DNA from: Pedobacter caeni
GTDB lineage: Bacteria > Bacteroidota > Bacteroidia > Sphingobacteriales > Sphingobacteriaceae
Assembly: GCF_900129215.1 (NCBI RefSeq)
Contig: NZ_FQUQ01000002.1
Span: 1,240,001-1,304,000 of the forward strand
Length of the DNA: 64,000 bases
Direction of reading: 5' to 3'
The number at the start of each line of letters is the position of its first letter. Positions within the stretch are counted from its first letter, which is position 1. The position numbers were made by a program, and so were the translations under genes. Shown in pieces: positions 52,900-60,505 of this stretch. A model generated the notes under the pieces. That model searched no databases, was not told the origin of the DNA, and saw nothing but the letters and a program-made list of their open reading frames with translations.

Positions 52900-52987
52900 T
52901 GGTTTTTCGTGATTCAGCGCACTGAAAATGAACCCTTTTTTAGGGAAATTAGTATGGTAATACAATTGGTTATTAATTTATTAGATT

Positions 52988-53662
52988 ATGAAAAGCGATG
53001 CGCAAATTCAAAAAGATGTAATGGCTGAAATTAAATGGCAGCCTGAACTAAATGCTTCAGAAATTGGAGTAGCCTGTAAAAACGGAGTGGTCACTCTTTC
53101 CGGACAAGTGGATAACTATCACCAAAAGATTACCGCTGAAAAGGCAGCAAAAAGAGTGACTGGGGTTAAAATAGTTGCTGAAGATATTCAGGTAGGAATG
53201 TCGCCGGTCGGGGAAAAAACTGATGCGGAAATTGCCGCGCTTGTACTGACTGCATTGAAATGGAATTCAGCTGTCCAGGAGGAAAAGATTAAAATTAAAG
53301 TAGAGAATGGTTTCGTCAAACTTGAGGGAGAAGCGGAATGGGAGTATCAGCGTAGTCAAGCGAAAAAAGCAATAGAATTTTTGCCAGGGGTTAAAATGGT
53401 ATTTAACCTGATTACCCTAAAACCAAAAACCAGAGTCCAGGACATTCAGAAGAAAATCACGGCTGCCTTTCAGCGAAGTGCAAGCATTGATTCCAAAGCG
53501 ATTACCATAGAGGTGACTGGTGATAAGGTGGTGCTTAGAGGGAAAGTCCGGTCCTTTGCAGAAAGGGAAGACGCAGAACAGGCAGCATGGGCTGCGCCCG
53601 GAATTGTGGATGTGGAAAGCAAATTGGAAATTGATATACCTGAACCTGCCTTTTACAATTGA
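52988..53662 (+). CDS. Triple-BON-domain protein 1
   Basis: A 224-residue protein composed of three BON domains: about residues 5-70 (IQKDVMAEIKWQPELNASEI, GVVTLSGQVDNYHQKITAEK), 77-142 (IAALVLTALKWNSAVQEEKI, GFVKLEGEAEWEYQRSQAKK) and 150-217 (IQKKITAAFQRSASIDSKAI, DKVVLRGKVRSFAERED). No signal peptide is present, so unlike OsmY it should be cytoplasmic. BON proteins are thought to bind membranes or phospholipid. A close paralogue lies about 2.5 kb downstream on the opposite strand. Confidence 0.92.
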   Translation: MKSDAQIQKDVMAEIKWQPELNASEIGVACKNGVVTLSGQVDNYHQKITAEKAAKRVTGVKIVAEDIQVGMSPVGEKTDAEIAALVLTALKWNSAVQEEKIKIKVENGFVKLEGEAEWEYQRSQAKKAIEFLPGVKMVFNLITLKPKTRVQDIQKKITAAFQRSASIDSKAITIEVTGDKVVLRGKVRSFAEREDAEQAAWAAPGIVDVESKLEIDIPEPAFYN

Positions 53663-53671
53663 TCATCATCA
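53660..53671. promoter_or_regulatory. FNR-like site TGATCATCATCA upstream of a universal stress gene
   Basis: TGAT-CATC-ATCA begins within the stop codon (TGA) of BON gene 1 and lies 46 bp before the universal stress gene. It suggests an internal promoter despite the close spacing. Confidence 0.5.
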
Positions 53672-53717
53672 CAGATGAGGTGTCAGATCAGAAAATGTGA
53701 TTTTAAAACAGATTGAT

Positions 53718-54563
53718 ATGAAAAATTTTATTGCGGTATTTGACGGATATAAAATGTCTGAAAGTACACTTAACTATGCAACCTGGTTATGCAAAGACTC
53801 GGGCGCCTTACTGACCGGTGTTTTTCTGGATGCATTCTTTTATCACAATTATAATCTGGGGAAGGTACTGAAACATGAAGCCGATCCGGATGAGGTGATA
53901 GAGGTACTGGAAGAAAAAGATAGACAACAACGTGATCTGGCAGTCTTTCATTTTGAAAAAGTTTGTAAAGAAGCAGGCATTCGATATGCCGTTCATCGTG
54001 ATGAAAGTGTGCCAGTTCAGGAGTTGATATATGAAAGCATGTTTGCTGACCTGATCATCATCAATGAGCATGAGACCTTTTCCAGGTCTCATGAATTGAT
54101 GTCTCATGATTTCATAGCTGACCTGCTTGCTCATACCCATTGTCCGGTGATGGTTGTGCCAGATGTTTTTAAGCCTATATCAGAATTGATTTGTCTTTAC
54201 GACGGAAGTCCGTCATCAATATTTACCATCAAAATGTTTGGTTACCTGTTTAATACGCTTAAAGACCTTCCTGTTACCATATTAACAGTGAACGATGAGG
54301 ATACAGAAGTTTTATATCTTCCTGAAAATTTGCAGATGATGAGACTGACAGACCATGTTTTTTCAAACATTACCTATCAGGTATTAAAAGGGCCTGTTAA
54401 AACACAGATCTTCTCGAATATTGAGGAATCAACAAATAAATTATTACTTCTTGGAGCACATCAGCTGAACCCGATTGCTGAACTATTTGTTCAGGGACTT
54501 GCAGATGAGCTAATGATTAAACGGGATATGCCATTATTTATCGCCCCTAAAAAATGTGCCTGA
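53718..54563 (+). CDS. Universal stress protein-like, without nucleotide-binding glycines
   Basis: A 281-residue tandem UspA-fold protein starting MKNFIAVFDGYKMSESTLNY. The region that normally carries G-x2-G-x9-G(S/T) reads INEHETFSRSHELMSHDFIA, so ATP binding is probably lost, placing it with the non-ATP-binding UspA-like group. The second half begins SELICLYDGSPSSIFTIKMF and ends MPLFIAPK. The ATG at 53718 is preferred over one seven codons upstream. The next universal stress gene follows by 18 bp. Confidence 0.88.
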   Translation: MKNFIAVFDGYKMSESTLNYATWLCKDSGALLTGVFLDAFFYHNYNLGKVLKHEADPDEVIEVLEEKDRQQRDLAVFHFEKVCKEAGIRYAVHRDESVPVQELIYESMFADLIIINEHETFSRSHELMSHDFIADLLAHTHCPVMVVPDVFKPISELICLYDGSPSSIFTIKMFGYLFNTLKDLPVTILTVNDEDTEVLYLPENLQMMRLTDHVFSNITYQVLKGPVKTQIFSNIEESTNKLLLLGAHQLNPIAELFVQGLADELMIKRDMPLFIAPKKCA

Positions 54564-54581
54564 TTTTATAATGAAAAAACT

Positions 54582-55436
54582 ATGAAAACGATACTTGTAC
54601 CTACTGACTTTTCGGAATGTGCTGACAATGCACTTAATTTTGCTATTGGGATAGCGAAATTATCTCAGTTAGAAATTGTTGTAGTCCATGTGTTGGACCT
54701 GGCAGAAACGATCTATATTGATTATGCGGGGCCGACTGTTGAATATGTTAAAATATTGCGTGAACAGGCCTATGAGGAAATGACAAAACTAAAAAATCGA
54801 GTGATGGCTGATGATCAGATACCTATTCAAACGGTCGTTTATGAAAGTCCGGTATATGGAAATATTGTTCAAGCCGGAATTGATCACCATGCAACGCTGG
54901 TAGTCATGGGAACCAAAGGGGCAAATAAACTCAACGAAAAGCTTTGGGGTACGTACACCGCTTCAATTATCAGTAAAAGCCTTATTCCTGTATTGGCAAT
55001 CCCTAAAGACTATAAATGGTTAAAACCAGAGAAAATCCTTCTGGCAACCAATCATTTTGAGAAAGATGAGGAGTCATGGGCAACTTTGAATGACATTATT
55101 GAGCTTTTTCAGGTCAAACTACATGTGGCCGTGTTTACAAATGAAAAAAAGGATAAGGCGTTGACTGCTGTTGAACATAACAGGGCGATCCAAAGTTACA
55201 GCGCATATTTAGATCAACGATATCATCTTCAGTCTGTATCAGAAAATATATATGGTTCAGACTTTGAACAGGCAATGGAAGATTATATCATGGTTAATGG
55301 TATTGATATATTGGTGATGTTCAGCCATAGAAGAAGCTTTTTAGAGAGCCTGTTTGATCCAAGCAAAACGAGGCGAATGAGTTATCACATCAAGATTCCT
55401 TTACTGGCTATGCCCTCAAAGACTGGTAATGTTTAG
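54582..55436 (+). CDS. Universal stress protein, tandem UspA domains
   Basis: A 284-residue protein starting MKTILVPTDFSECADNALNF. The first domain has the full ATP-binding motif G-x2-G-x9-GT (GTKGANKLNEKLWGT). The second domain (from about 147, EKILLATNHFEKDEESWATL) lacks it and ends IKIPLLAMPSK. It is the last gene of the BON-usp-usp run and converges with BON gene 2, separated by a long inverted repeat. Confidence 0.92.
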   Translation: MKTILVPTDFSECADNALNFAIGIAKLSQLEIVVVHVLDLAETIYIDYAGPTVEYVKILREQAYEEMTKLKNRVMADDQIPIQTVVYESPVYGNIVQAGIDHHATLVVMGTKGANKLNEKLWGTYTASIISKSLIPVLAIPKDYKWLKPEKILLATNHFEKDEESWATLNDIIELFQVKLHVAVFTNEKKDKALTAVEHNRAIQSYSAYLDQRYHLQSVSENIYGSDFEQAMEDYIMVNGIDILVMFSHRRSFLESLFDPSKTRRMSYHIKIPLLAMPSKTGNV

Positions 55437-55506
55437 CCTGTTACCTGGTAAGAATATGTTCAGGCTTTGTTTGTTGTTTTATCCTGAAATCAACTGATTA
55501 ATTAAG

Positions 55507-55536
55507 GACTGTTCGCAATTAGAATTGCGAACAGTC
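55507..55536. terminator. Bidirectional hairpin between convergent usp and BON genes
   Basis: GACTGTTCGCAATT (55507-55520) and AATTGCGAACAGTC (55523-55536) form a 14-bp perfect stem with a two-base gap. It lies 71 bp past the usp stop and 13 bp past the BON 2 stop. T tracts are weak on both sides. Confidence 0.7.
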
Positions 55537-55548
55537 TCTTCTGCTCAA

Positions 55549-56220
55549 TTAAAAGGCGTATTCAGATTTCGCTATTATATCTAGTTTGTTTTGAACACTT
55601 AAGACACCAGGAGCGGCCCAGGCAGCATTTTCTGCGTCTTCACTTTCTGCGAATGATCGTACGTTCCCTTTAAGGATTACTCTGTTGTCGACTACCTCCA
55701 CCTGCACTTTGGCTGCATCAATACTTGCACTTCTTTGAAATGCGGCTTTAATCTTTTTTTCCAGCTCTAAGGGATCAATTTTTGGCTTTACTTTAATCAG
55801 ATTAACCACGGATTTTACCCCGCTGAGATTTTCTATGGCGAGTCTGGCGTTGTTTTTTTGAAACTCCCACTCGACTTCACCTTCAAGACGTACAATACCA
55901 TCTTCGACTTTTATTTTGACCTGCTCATGCTGCACTGCGGTATGCCACCTCAACGCATTTAATACTGCTTCGGCGATTTCAGTATCTGTTTTTCTGTAGG
56001 AAGGGGAGATTCCGACATGAATATCCTCAGCAACTGCTTTAACGCCAGACACCTTTTTAGCTGCTTTCTCTGCAGTCAGTTTTTTTAAGTAAGTATCTAC
56101 CTGGCCGGATAATGTTACAATACCATTTTTAACGGCTACACCAATTTCTGACGAGTTAAGGGCCGGTTCCCATTTTAACTCATCAATTACGTCTTTTTGA
56201 ATTTGATTGTCTGTTTTCAT
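55549..56220 (-). CDS. Triple-BON-domain protein 2
   Basis: A 223-residue paralogue of BON protein 1 with the same three domains at matching positions (IQKDVIDELKWEPALNSSEI, IAEAVLNALRWHTAVQHEQV, KIKAAFQRSASIDAAKVQVE). The two proteins are alike along their whole length, so they arose by duplication, but they lie on opposite strands and have separate promoters. No signal peptide is seen. Three FNR/CRP-like sites occupy the divergent space to the Hsp20 gene. Confidence 0.92.
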   Translation of the reverse strand: MKTDNQIQKDVIDELKWEPALNSSEIGVAVKNGIVTLSGQVDTYLKKLTAEKAAKKVSGVKAVAEDIHVGISPSYRKTDTEIAEAVLNALRWHTAVQHEQVKIKVEDGIVRLEGEVEWEFQKNNARLAIENLSGVKSVVNLIKVKPKIDPLELEKKIKAAFQRSASIDAAKVQVEVVDNRVILKGNVRSFAESEDAENAAWAAPGVLSVQNKLDIIAKSEYAF

Positions 56221-56305
56221 AACTCTTCAGATTAATTAAAAATTTACTTAAGACAAAGGACTGGATATTTAAGCTGTTCTGAATTGATTTTGATCATGTT
56301 AAGTG

Positions 56306-56319
56306 TTGATTTTCATCAA
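56306..56319. promoter_or_regulatory. FNR consensus site TTGATTTTCATCAA
   Basis: A perfect TTGAT-N4-ATCAA site, 85 bp upstream of BON gene 2 and 167 bp upstream of the Hsp20 gene. Confidence 0.6.
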
Positions 56320-56395
56320 CATATGGTTTTATTCTCACTTCCTTTTTTATCGTTGAGCCCAGCCGGGATTGCTTAAATTATCATGTGGGGAAGTA

Positions 56396-56407
56396 TGATT
56401 AAGATCA
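56396..56407. promoter_or_regulatory. FNR-like site TGATTAAGATCA upstream of Hsp20 gene
   Basis: TGAT-TAAG-ATCA, 79 bp before the Hsp20 start; its centre is 22 bp from the next site. Confidence 0.55.
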
Positions 56408-56417
56408 ATAAGAGGGG

Positions 56418-56429
56418 TGACCGCTGTCA
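56418..56429. promoter_or_regulatory. CRP/FNR-like site TGACCGCTGTCA upstream of Hsp20 gene
   Basis: GTGACCGCTGTCAC contains the CRP-type core GTGA-N6-TCAC. It lies 57 bp before the Hsp20 ATG and pairs with the upstream site at two-helical-turn spacing. Confidence 0.5.
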
Positions 56430-56486
56430 CTGGCTGCGAATGATCACTTTGATAACTTTAACCAGTTAAATTAAAAAAAAACAATT

Positions 56487-56918
56487 ATGAAAACTTTAGT
56501 AAAATCAAACGGATTTCCATCATTTAGATCTATGATGGCAGATTTTTGGAATGCTGATGGCTTTTTTAATAAATCAGTTTTTGATAATGAGTTTCTTCCT
56601 GCAGTAAATATCCGGGATAAAGAGGGAAGTTATGAATTGGAGCTTTCCGCACCAGGGTTTAAAAAGGAAGATTTTAAAGTGAGTACTGGTGATGGGATGC
56701 TGACCATAAGTGCAGAAACGAGTAAAGAAAATGAAGAGGAAAATGAAGATTATACCCGGAAGGAATTCTCAAAATCTTCTTTTTCCAGGAGCTTTAATCT
56801 CCCTGAGAATGTCAGTGAGGAACAGGTTAAAGCAAAGTATAGCGATGGTCTCCTGCAAATTGTGCTCAAAAAATCCGGAGCCGGCAAAAAAAAAGAGAAA
56901 CAGATTGCAATCGACTAA
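56487..56918 (+). CDS. Hsp20/alpha-crystallin small heat shock protein
   Basis: A 143-residue holdase chaperone. The N-terminal arm (MKTLVKSNGFPSFRSMMADF) precedes an alpha-crystallin domain at about 38-128 (FLPAVNIRDKEGSYELELSA, PGFKKEDFKVSTGDGMLTIS, FSRSFNLPENV, KYSDGLLQIVLKK) and the tail carries KEKQIAID with the I-x-I-type anchoring motif as IAI. It keeps unfolding proteins soluble. Promoter sites suggest control by the FNR-like regulator rather than a heat-shock sigma factor. Confidence 0.93.
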   Translation: MKTLVKSNGFPSFRSMMADFWNADGFFNKSVFDNEFLPAVNIRDKEGSYELELSAPGFKKEDFKVSTGDGMLTISAETSKENEEENEDYTRKEFSKSSFSRSFNLPENVSEEQVKAKYSDGLLQIVLKKSGAGKKKEKQIAID

Positions 56919-56922
56919 TTTC

Positions 56923-56947
56923 ATACCTGCAGTACTTCTGCAGGTAT
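56923..56947 (+). terminator. Hairpin after Hsp20 gene
   Basis: ATACCTGCAG (56923-56932) and CTGCAGGTAT (56938-56947) form a perfect 10-bp stem with loop TACTT, 5 bp after the Hsp20 stop. The T tract is short (TTAG), so termination may be partial and allow reading into ppsA. Confidence 0.55.
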
Positions 56948-57083
56948 TTAGATTTAAAAGGTTCCAGATGTTTAGGTTCATCAGGATGATTTAATCTTAA
57001 CTCTTTTATTCAATAAAATATCATTTCTTCAGAAGGCATATTCTGTGCATTACAGGAAGATTTTTTTATAAATAGCTTCAATT

Positions 57084-59486
57084 ATGGAAAAGTACATTAG
57101 AAAATTTAGTGAACTTAGTATGGAGGATATTGCTCTGGTTGGTGGTAAAAATGCATCTCTTGGAGAGATGTTTAACCGTCTAACGCCAAGAGGTATTCTG
57201 ATTCCCAAAGGATTTGCAATCACCGTAACTGCATTTCAGGATTTTATACAGTTTAATCATCTGAAGGAACCATTAGAACTTTTGTTAAAAGAATTGGACA
57301 GAAACTGCTATGAGAATCTGGAGGTAATCGGAAAAAAGATCCGGTTACTGATGATGTCGGGACGGCTGTCAAACGACCTGAGTATCCAAATCAGTAGCGC
57401 ATATGAAAATATGTTCAGTGATGGAGCGGATGAAGTTGCCGTTCGCAGTAGTGCAACAGCTGAAGATTTACCGGATGCGAGTTTTGCCGGACAACACGAA
57501 TCCTATCTCAATGTTAAGGGCAGCTATGCATTACTTAATGCAGTAAAAAAATGCTTTGCCTCACTTTATACTGACAGGGCTATCAAATACAGGGAAGATA
57601 AAGGTTTTGAGCATAGTAAAGTATTTCTTTCAGTTGGCGTTCAGGAAATGATTCGCTCAGACATTGGATGTTCCGGAGTTGGTTTCAGCCTTGAGCCGGA
57701 ATCCGGTTTCCGGGAAGTAGTGCACATAGCAGGAGTCTGGGGGCTGGGAGAAAATATTGTCAAAGGAACAGTCACTCCTGATGAATTTCTTGTGTTTAAG
57801 CCCAGTCTGGAAAAAGGTTTTAAATCGATAATCCAAAAAAAACTGGGTAGTAAAAGCAAAACAATGGTTTATGCAGAGTCTGATGATGATGTGAATGAGG
57901 TGATTAATACAGATACCCCATACGAATTGAGTCAGCGGTTTGTATTGGATGAGGCTGAAATTGAGAAACTGGCAAGATGGGCCCTGATTATCGAACGTCA
58001 CTATGAAAAACCTATGGATTTCGAATGGGCAAAAGATGGAATTGGGCACCAGCTTTATATTCTTCAGGCAAGGCCTGAAACGATCCATAGCAGAAACACC
58101 TTGTCTCAGCTGGTCACTTATCAGCTTCAGGAGAAAGGTAGTGTATTGAGCAGAGGAGAAGCGATTGGGAGTCAGATTATATGTGGACGCGTGTGCATGC
58201 TCAGCTCTCCAGATGATGCATTTAAATTAAACAAGGGTGACATTCTCGTTACAGATACAACAAGTCCGGACTGGGATCCGATATTAAAAAAGGTGGCTGG
58301 GGTCATTACCAATAAAGGAGGTAGAACCAGTCACGCGGCAATTATTGCCAGAGAACTTGGTGTTGCTGCAATTGTGGGGACTGGTGATGCGATGGCGCAA
58401 ATCAAAGATGGCACCGTGGTAACTATCGATTGTTCGCAAGGCAGAATAGGATATGTATTAGAAGGTGAACTGAAGTGGATGAAAACAGTTACAGAATTAA
58501 ATACTTTCCATCTTCCGGATTCTCCTAAAGCACAACTTATTTTAGCTGATCCTGAAAAGGCCTTTGCTTTGTCGTTTTATCCTAACCATGGTGTTGGTTT
58601 GCTGAGATTGGAGTTTTTAATCAGTAACTGGATTCAGATACATCCTATGGCGCTTGTGAATCCTGAGCGCATTACTGAAGAATCAGACCGGTTGGAAATA
58701 GAAACACTAACTAAAAATTATATTGATAAAACAGTTTATTTCGTAGAAAAACTCGCTCAGGGAGTTGCCATGATTGCTGCGGCATTTTATCCGAAAGAAG
58801 TGATCGTTCGTATGAGCGATTTCAAATCAAACGAATACGCAGGATTGATTGGGGGGAAGAATTTTGAGCCGCAGGAGGAGAACCCTATGATCGGATTCAG
58901 AGGCGCGTCCAGGTATTACCATGAACGTTACAAAGCGGGGTTTGAACTGGAGTGCCGGGCGATGAAAGTAGTTAGAGAGGAAATGGGGCTGACTAATGTC
59001 AAACTGATGATTCCATTTTGCAGGACAGTGGAGGAAGGGGCGAAAGTGATTGGATTAATGGAACAATTCGGCCTGAAACGCGGGGAAAATGGACTTGAAA
59101 TCCTTGTGATGGCTGAAATACCCAGTAATGTATTGCTTGCAGAAAGTTTTGCTGAATTGTTTGATGGCTTCTCTATTGGATCTAACGACCTCACGCAGCT
59201 TACACTAGGTATAGATAGGGATTCTGCACTGATAGCTGATCTTTTTGATGAACAGAATGCTGCCAGTAAACAGCTGATCATCCAGATGATTCAAAAGGCA
59301 AATGTTCTGGGAAAAAGTGTTGGATTGTGTGGACAGGCAGCAAGTGACTCGGAATCTTTTACACGATTACTTGTGGAAACAGGTATCAACAGCATCTCTT
59401 TTAATTCTGATGCGTTGATAAAAGGAATTATAACGATAAATCTAGGGCAAGAGGAAAATGGAGCATTGACAGTTCTGAATAAATAA
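57084..59486 (+). CDS. ppsA: Phosphoenolpyruvate synthase
   Basis: An 800-residue enzyme that makes PEP, AMP and phosphate from pyruvate, ATP and water. The N-terminal ATP-grasp part starts with VGGKNASLGEMF and has VAVRSSATAEDLPDASFAGQ. The swivelling phosphohistidine domain carries GGRTSHAAIIARELG. The C-terminal PEP/pyruvate barrel has GLLRLEFLISNW, SIGSNDLTQLTLGIDRDS and the catalytic cysteine motif VGLCGQAASD. Length matches PpsA. It ends the stress island and, with FbaB, would allow gluconeogenesis or PEP recycling under low energy supply. Confidence 0.93.
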   Translation: MEKYIRKFSELSMEDIALVGGKNASLGEMFNRLTPRGILIPKGFAITVTAFQDFIQFNHLKEPLELLLKELDRNCYENLEVIGKKIRLLMMSGRLSNDLSIQISSAYENMFSDGADEVAVRSSATAEDLPDASFAGQHESYLNVKGSYALLNAVKKCFASLYTDRAIKYREDKGFEHSKVFLSVGVQEMIRSDIGCSGVGFSLEPESGFREVVHIAGVWGLGENIVKGTVTPDEFLVFKPSLEKGFKSIIQKKLGSKSKTMVYAESDDDVNEVINTDTPYELSQRFVLDEAEIEKLARWALIIERHYEKPMDFEWAKDGIGHQLYILQARPETIHSRNTLSQLVTYQLQEKGSVLSRGEAIGSQIICGRVCMLSSPDDAFKLNKGDILVTDTTSPDWDPILKKVAGVITNKGGRTSHAAIIARELGVAAIVGTGDAMAQIKDGTVVTIDCSQGRIGYVLEGELKWMKTVTELNTFHLPDSPKAQLILADPEKAFALSFYPNHGVGLLRLEFLISNWIQIHPMALVNPERITEESDRLEIETLTKNYIDKTVYFVEKLAQGVAMIAAAFYPKEVIVRMSDFKSNEYAGLIGGKNFEPQEENPMIGFRGASRYYHERYKAGFELECRAMKVVREEMGLTNVKLMIPFCRTVEEGAKVIGLMEQFGLKRGENGLEILVMAEIPSNVLLAESFAELFDGFSIGSNDLTQLTLGIDRDSALIADLFDEQNAASKQLIIQMIQKANVLGKSVGLCGQAASDSESFTRLLVETGINSISFNSDALIKGIITINLGQEENGALTVLNK

Positions 59487-59518
59487 AAAGGTAGCGGTTA
59501 AAAACCTGCTACCTTTTT
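59486..59518 (+). terminator. Rho-independent terminator of ppsA
   Basis: AAAAGGTAGC (59486-59495) pairs with GCTACCTTTT (59508-59517), with GG/CC extending the stem past a bulge, and TTTTT at the end. It abuts the ppsA stop codon and forms the start of the left direct repeat. Confidence 0.8.
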
Positions 59519-59603
59519 ACTAAAAAAATCTAATCATCCCTAATTAAATCCATTACAAATATACAACTATGTTGCGTTGATAAATGTTAAATATTGTTAA
59601 AAG
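59490..59603. repeat. Left copy of ~115-bp imperfect direct repeat
   Basis: Contains the GGTAGC...GCTACC hairpin and then, 41 bp on, TAATCATCCCTAATTAAAT and later ATACAAC-ATGTTGCGTT. Over 72 aligned bases (59531-59602 with 60322-60393) 57 are identical by hand count. Both copies have the same orientation and nearly identical internal spacing, and they flank one gene. On the minus strand it contains TATATTTG, a TAnnTTTG match. Confidence 0.7.
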
Positions 59604-59658
59604 GATTTTTGTCTTGATGAATAGCTTTTTCTATCGTTAATAATGTTCACTTTAATTT

Positions 59659-60258
59659 TTAGAGTATGGTGATCCAATCTGTTTTTGCTGTCGTTCTTTC
59701 AGGTCTTGAGGGAACATTCAGATCCGGATAGCTTCCTATTCTACTTTTTTCATCCGTCATAAACACAAAGTTCCAGTTATTTTTATGATCCTGAAAAAAT
59801 TCCCAACCATTCATCTCATCCCAGTAAACTTTCATCCGGGGATATTTTTTCAAAAGGTCTTTAACGCTGGAGTTTGGGTTCAGTCGATTAGTGGTATACA
59901 ACCTTTTATCTGCAGCAATGATACACATTATCGTATCTGTATCCATTTTGGGAATCAGCCCCAGCACCACTTTCTTCCCTGAATAGTAAAGGTAAGCAGG
60001 GCCACCACCATCAAAACCAAAATTTCCCGCTTCATCTGTTTTCCTGGTTAGACCGCTAAACTTCTGCTCAGCCTCCCGAACCGTCATGCCGATTTTAATC
60101 TTGCCCAGCTGTCCTCTTTTTATCTTAAAGTCAGCATATCGAAACTGGCCGTTGATGCGCACCGAATTGTTTTTTTTAGGTGAAGTCTGAGCCACTAGAT
60201 TTATTGGTACAGTGGCACAAAGTAGCAGTAGTATGGATATGATGAATAGCCTTGTCAT
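59659..60258 (-). CDS. Small exported protein of unknown function, flanked by direct repeats
   Basis: A 199-residue protein with signal peptide MTRLFIISILLLLCATVPIN followed by LVAQ and a mature chain of about 175 residues. Segments GQLGKIKIGMTVREAEQKFS, YLYYSGKKVVLGLIP and LNPNSSVKDLLKKYPRMKVY suggest two SmpA/BamE-like or PepSY-like alpha/beta units in tandem, of the kind where a GM-T-xxE motif starts each unit, but the family is not certain. A start at 60315 would lie upstream of the hairpin and the signal peptide; the ATG at 60258 is preferred. It stands alone between ppsA and ligD. Confidence 0.7.
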   Translation of the reverse strand: MTRLFIISILLLLCATVPINLVAQTSPKKNNSVRINGQFRYADFKIKRGQLGKIKIGMTVREAEQKFSGLTRKTDEAGNFGFDGGGPAYLYYSGKKVVLGLIPKMDTDTIMCIIAADKRLYTTNRLNPNSSVKDLLKKYPRMKVYWDEMNGWEFFQDHKNNWNFVFMTDEKSRIGSYPDLNVPSRPERTTAKTDWITIL

Positions 60259-60279
60259 TATGGTAAATATAGAAAAAGT

Positions 60280-60394
60280 GGTAGCAGCTACCAAACTGCT
60301 ACCGGCCATAATCAACTAATTTAATCATCCCTAATTAAATTATATTCTAATATACAACAATGTTGCGTTAACTAGTGTTAATATTTGTTAAATA
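60280..60394. repeat. Right copy of ~115-bp imperfect direct repeat, including promoter region of the enclosed gene
   Basis: Carries GGTAGCAG (60280-60287) with CTGCTACC (60296-60303) as a hairpin and the TAATCATCCCTAATTAAAT and ATACAAC-ATGTTGCGTT blocks. It lies just upstream of the minus-strand gene, so its hairpin would be in the 5' leader and TATATTAG (near TAnnTTTG, minus strand) could be its -7 element. Confidence 0.7.
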
Positions 60395-60505
60395 ATGTGA
60401 ACACGCAGGACAGGCATTAAAAAGCTAAACTTTCTGCTTTTAAGCTTGTTATCTAGGTCAGTGTTTTCTTTCAACCTGCTTTAGGCTATAAAAAACCATT
60501 TTCTT

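Noticed and set aside
56948..57083. Expected FNR-like site directly before ppsA
   Set aside because: TGATTTAATCTTA is the closest string and lacks the second half-site; ppsA may instead be read through from the Hsp20 promoter.
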